Under the pieces are notes generated by a model. It was not told where the DNA came from. It did no database searches and saw only the letters and a list, made by a program, of their open reading frames with translations. This document shows, piece after piece, positions 59,201-64,000 of a stretch of DNA of 64,000 nt. The position numbers and the translations under genes are program-made. Within the stretch, counting starts at the first letter, position 1. The number at the start of each line of letters is the position of its first letter. Source of the stretch: Mycteria americana (taxonomy: Eukaryota > Chordata > Aves > Ciconiiformes > Ciconiidae); assembly GCF_035582795.1 (NCBI RefSeq), contig NC_134373.1, positions 12,980,001 to 13,044,000 of the forward strand, in the 5' to 3' direction.

Positions 59201-62000
59201 CATCGCCTCGGGGTTGAAGCCGGAATACGCTTAAGGCTCAGACTCACAACTGAGTCACTCTCTACCAGCTTAGCCACAGCAAATGAAACTGGGCACAGAC
59301 ACCAGGTAAAAAGCATGGGCCTAAAAATCAGTAAAAGCAGTTTTAAATCTTGTTTGTCTTTGTGCTCGTTGATCTGCTCATGGCTCTTACTGCCCTTCAG
59401 CATGTGCCTGGCCGTATCAGCTGTAACAAGGCTGCACTTAGCTACTTCCTCAGCATGGCTGTTTCCTGTGCTGGACTGTTGTTGTCCAGGGCAGGTGTTT
59501 CTCTGCGATGCTGACACGTGGTATGCCAGAATAAAAGTTCTACTACAGAGTGCCCTAAGGCAGCATTGATAGGTTGCTCGCTCTTGACCTAGTGGTGCGC
59601 TTTGCTGGTGTCAGATGCTCGTGATATATGTCCCTTTTTTGAACTCTCTCTCACTGAAGAGAGAGCTCTCGTGTGGGCTTCAGTTGTGGTTTGATTGCTA
59701 CATGCCGTAAGGCTTTCAAGGATCCATTCACCTTTCTCTCCTTCACTCCTTTTTGTCTAGTCAGACTGAAAGTCCTCACTCAGGCCCTGTCTCTCATTTG
59801 CACAGGTAGCAGTTGGGTTAACAATGCAACTACGTGGTACCATGATGACACTGCTGTTTCAGGTGTGATTGCTGTATTCATGAGCGTCTTTGAACAGACT
59901 CACCAAATGGTACTCAGGGACATCCACCTAGCCTTGTCAACTCTTCTCCCTAGATGACTGTAGTTTGGATTCTCTGGAGGAATTTTCTGCTCTGACTTGG
60001 CCATCAAACATGCTTCTCTTCCCTGATGCTAGACACCAGTCAGGTAAGATGATATAAATGCCTTTCAGTGCAGTGTAGTCTTTTATGTCATTTGGCATTA
60101 ATTTTGGTACATGCAGCAAAAACCCCTGTAGCCTGATTCACTTTGCAATTCTGTATCCTTTTCATCCCAATAACCAAGTGCTTTGAGTCTGTTTTTGTTA
60201 GTGCAAAATACAGTATTTTATGTGAAAGCCAGCATCTATTAAATCCTGTGCTAAGGTGCTAGTAATGGAAAGAGTTCCCAGAGCCATGGATGTCTGGATT
60301 TACAGGTGAGGTTTTCCATTCAAGTTTGATCAGACCGATTTTGCTTATATGGCTGCATTGGTAACATAGCATGGTCTAGCCGTAGGTCAGGTAGCAGAAA
60401 AGGTTACCGTACTATCATTTATTTTTATAAGGATGGATAATTACAAAGGAAAACAGAGCTGATTCCCTATGCTTCCTTCTACAGGTTATAAAAATACTCT
60501 TACGTAATAATTAGATACCTTAGCTCAGTTTTTAGATAAGCAATAAAAATGACAAAAATCCTACTGTTTTTTGAACTTTACTTTCCACATTAACAGTGCA
60601 GATAGGCAAAAGGAAATTAACATTTTGGTAGACAACAAAGGACACTAAATATTTTTAAAGTCTCAGCTGAGCCAGTGCATGAACAGCTACCTATCTGTCC
60701 TCAGTCCTCTTCATCTGCATCAAAGCACAGTCTTTTTCCACAGAGCATCTGATTCATGAGACGATCTTACAGGAGTTTAATTAGCAAAGGCGTGTGCAAT
60801 ATGTGGCCATGTTGGATTCATCAGGTGTTTGGAAAAGGAAAGCTAACAGATGTTTGATTCAAATGCGTCCAATGGAAATGGATCACAGCTCACATCCTTT
60901 CTCAGGCTGCGATAAACCTAGATGAAAAAAGCCTTTTTGTTTTCTTTAGTGACCTGCATTACTGTCTGTCCAGTTTCATCTCATTAAGTACAGAACACAG
61001 ATTCTGCAAAAGCAGTGTCTTTGCACTCAGTCAGGACCCACCAAGGCAGGCACTCTTTTCTCACAGAAAATTCTCCAGGGTGACTTTGCAGGCCTGGGGT
61101 TGACTGGCACCTTCTCACTTAGAGGAGAATGGAGATGTATGAGTACCAGGAGAAAGCATAATATTTTTCCTTTTCAGCATCATCTATAAACTTTGCCCCC
61201 AACACTAGAAGAATGACGGTGAAGTGTGCATCAGATCCATAAACTCTAGTTTGAGACCTGAGCCTTTCTTCAATATCTTTTTATAACCCTGAAATTGAAT
61301 GAAAAATATGATATAAATAAGACCGTAGAATGACAACCTCCCCCTTGTGCTTCAAGGGACAGATTGCTTGTTCCACCACAACACCCTGAACACCTCAGTC
61401 AGTCAGGAAGCCAGCAGGGCTCTGTTTTCAGCCAAGCTCGAGGTACATAAATTCCAGTCTGAAGGGTACATGGCACTTTAGCACTGAAAATGCACGGTAT
61501 CAGGTGAAAATCGGCAAAATAACCTTTACCCAGCCCTTCATGAAATGCTCCTCTTTTTCCTCTTGCTTGTAGCACCTTATTATTTCTATAAAACACGCAG
61601 CCCTCTGTTATAATTAGATGCCTTTACATGATCCCAGGGTCACACATTTATGGAATATGATTTTAGTTATACCAACAGTGATATCAACTGTCGTGCTGGC
61701 AGCAAGCTTTTCTGTTAGTGACACTCCCACATCTCAGAGCAAGCAAAGCCAACATGTTTCATTACTACAGGCAGCAAAGAAAACACTTTCTCCTTTATTA
61801 ATTCAATGAAAATCCATAAAGGTGAAGGGCAAGGTTAAAGTGAAAACTGAGTTAAAACAAGAATTCAAGAGAGAAAGGAAGCTGGTGCCAAGAATGCTTA
61901 AATGACTTTTATCTGCCCCAGTGTTTGTACCAAAGTAACCTCTTAGCTTCTTAAGTAAAAGGCTGTATTTGTTGCTTACCATTCAGTCACTTAGGAAAGC

Positions 62001-62092
62001 ATTTAGTCCCACACTTCACATGTGCTGTGATACAGTAATAGGATTTATTTAGTCCCACACTTCACATGTGTTGTGATACAGTAATAGGATTT
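62001..62092. repeat. 46-bp tandem duplication
   Basis: Two 46-bp units starting atttagtcccacac sit head to tail, differing by one base (C or T after the tgtg), so the duplication is recent. Confidence 0.95.
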
Positions 62093-64000
62093 GTGTACCA
62101 TTGATAAATCAATGTGGGAATAGTATCCCATCAAGAAAAGCTTTGAACTTCTCTCTTCCTTTGGGACAAAATGAGCACCTGAAGTAACAAATCTGGTTTC
62201 TATAGATTTCCACTTTATGGTTTATGCAAACTTTGACTTTTTTGCAGTTGCAAAATTTGTAAGAGTAGTCCTCCAACTATGTTCTCTGTCTAACAAAAGC
62301 TGTTCCCTTAGCCAGATGCTGAAGATAATGTCCTCTATCTAGCTGCCTGTTTTCTCTTAATGATTTCTGAATTGCCCATTCCTCTGTCAACTTTGTTTGA
62401 AATCTGCTAATAAATTTATAAGTTATACAGGACGTGAGCCTACATGCACAAAAATTACTCCTACATTGTGACTCTTACAGTTCCATTTCCTTTGGGAATC
62501 AGCTGATTAACCCAAAACAGAGAGAAACTCCTTGAGCTGTCACGAGATGCTGTAGCCAAAGTCTAAACTTTGTCACATGGCTTGGCAAATTAGTGCTATC
62601 TCATACCAATTCAATGACTGAGTCAGGTCAATCTTTCTGAAGGGCAGGTTGTGAGATGTGTGGTAGTGTATAGAAGAGACCTGCGTGTTTGTTCTGGAAA
62701 TAGGTCCATATCCTGTAACACAGATTCATTGGAAAACAGAGCTCCAAGAGAAATTTGGAGTCTGACAGGCCATCCCTTCCACCTCACGGTGGACCATGCT
62801 TACATCATGGTTTTGTAGTTGTTTGTCTTTCTTATTCTCAGATAACGCTATTATCTCCCCAGGCAAGATATTTTCAGAACTTCCCTACTGTTACCAGAAG
62901 ATTTTGCTAATAATTAACAGACTCTTGAAAGCTGCAAGCTTTACTATCAGTTATATCCAAGTGAGAGTCTGTTGGTCTCAGTGTCATAGAGGAAGATGTC
63001 AAGTATTAACTTATCAACTGCGTTTAATCCACTAATGTACACCATCCTAGCAGGGCACATATGGATTTCTTCCCTATAGTGAGGCCTGTGAAGTATCATC
63101 CAATTTCTGTTCTGCACTCCTGGTTCTGTGCCTCTGGAGGGGAACAGACTCTGATGGACCCAGGCTTTTCCACCTATTTCTCCATCATGGTGAATCCTCT
63201 CTTCCCTCTTGTGTGTCCCACTATGTACTCATCCCTTTCTCTTGGCCCTACCAATGCTTTCATTCCTAGAGCTCTGTTGCTGTAACAAAACAAGTGGGCT
63301 AATGATTGAGGTATAACTGCACAGTGTTTTAAAGATACCTGCAGCGAGCACAGACAATCACTTGTTAAAATGGCACAATAAAGATCTCGCTGGTTTCTCT
63401 CATAGATGAGGTTATTCTGCTTGCTCTACAAAAACGCCTCAGCTATGCAGGCACGGAGCCTCCTTTGCTAAGAGCTACTTGTTAAGAAAGGGACTGTTGC
63501 ATCACAAACAGTTGCTAATATTTCCTGTCTTGTGTTATCAATCATAGTAACTTTGTTATTGCTATCTCATGTATGGCTTAAATGTTACCTGGGAACGCCC
63601 TTTTTCAACACTGAACAGATGCCTCTGGAAAATCTTAACATCCCTACCTGTCTGTAGTGTAAAACTTACAGTTCTGGAGAAAAGCATGAACTCACATAGT
63701 AGAAAAGGAACTGAAAGCCAAAATACCTAGGTACCATTACAAACTCTGCAATGAACTTATCATGGATAGATCATTTTGCTTCTCAGGTGCTCTATTTCCT
63801 TTTACCTTTTGTCCGTTTAGATCATTGTTTCTATGAGGAATGTGGTCTCATATTATATATGTTATCTGACTTACGCCTCTGCCATAATGCAATTAAATAG
63901 TACTTTTTAGTGTTTGCAAATAAGCCGAAGTCTGTACGTGTCCAATGGCACTCCTTCAGTGGTAAATCTATAGTGGTCACAGAAAAGCAAGGTTAACTTC

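Larger units (their letters stand above)
49164..64000. other. Gene-poor right end of the window
   Basis: No gene is recognised in 14.8 kb. It may be intronic if the 49104 exon is real. T tracts at 51849-51868 and 52457-52484, a GT-rich stretch (54000-54080), a microsatellite (56169-56243) and a 46-bp tandem duplication (62001-62092) are the visible structures. Short ORFs, including a 225-codon minus-strand one (51574-52251), lack recognisable features. Confidence 0.5.

Noticed and set aside
59643-59670. CTCTCTCT/AGAGAGAG hairpin
   Set aside because: An 8-bp arm built from a dinucleotide repeat is expected by chance in low-complexity sequence.

Overview
This window is vertebrate nuclear DNA, almost certainly from a bird. 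The evidence is spliced genes with GT-AG introns, CpG-island promoters, and CR1 LINE fragments. The youngest CR1 has the CR1-type 3' end built from short ATGATTCTGTG-like repeats. Gene order is C2orf69 (+), TYW5 (-), MAIP1 (+), which matches human 2q33.1. By vertebrate synteny the flanking genes would be FTCDNL1/SATB2 on the left and SPATS2L on the right, but neither is recognisable inside the window.

Layout: 1-3170 is AT-rich upstream DNA with an old sense-strand CR1 (1034-1582). A CpG island (about 3170-4300) holds the C2orf69 promoter and first exon; a clean minus-strand splice donor inside it hints at a divergent transcript. C2orf69 has two coding exons (3693-4001, 5447-6286; 382 aa) and a 3' UTR probably reaching about 8.9-9.0 kb. 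A 6.5-kb convergent interval follows, holding a few unassigned minus-strand ORFs. TYW5 runs right to left in eight coding exons (25326 down to 15654; 318 aa), with a degraded CR1 in intron 2. A second CpG island (about 24990-26110) is the shared TYW5/MAIP1 promoter: the two start codons are only 314 bp apart, head to head. MAIP1 has five coding exons (25641-32167; 248 aa) and a poly(A) signal at 32348.

From 32.4 kb to the right end the DNA is gene-poor. It holds a solo endogenous-retrovirus LTR (32792-33159, minus strand, flanked by an 8-bp direct repeat), a young CR1 3' fragment (47797-48385, minus strand), simple repeats, and one splice-site-bounded 60-nt open exon candidate (49104-49163) that could belong to the next gene downstream.

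Function: C2orf69 is a mitochondrial protein with a serine-hydrolase-like motif. MAIP1 is the matrix m-AAA protease partner linked to EMRE biogenesis. TYW5 is the JmjC-type tRNA-Phe wybutosine hydroxylase. They are neighbours, not an operon; only TYW5 and MAIP1 appear to share a promoter. I found no prokaryotic-type system, CRISPR array or convincing RNA gene. The most follow-up-worthy items are the 49-kb exon candidate, a 60-codon ORF with a myristoylation-like start (12514-12696), the LTR and the promoter palindrome. Gene identities rest on family recognition from memory, not on a database search.
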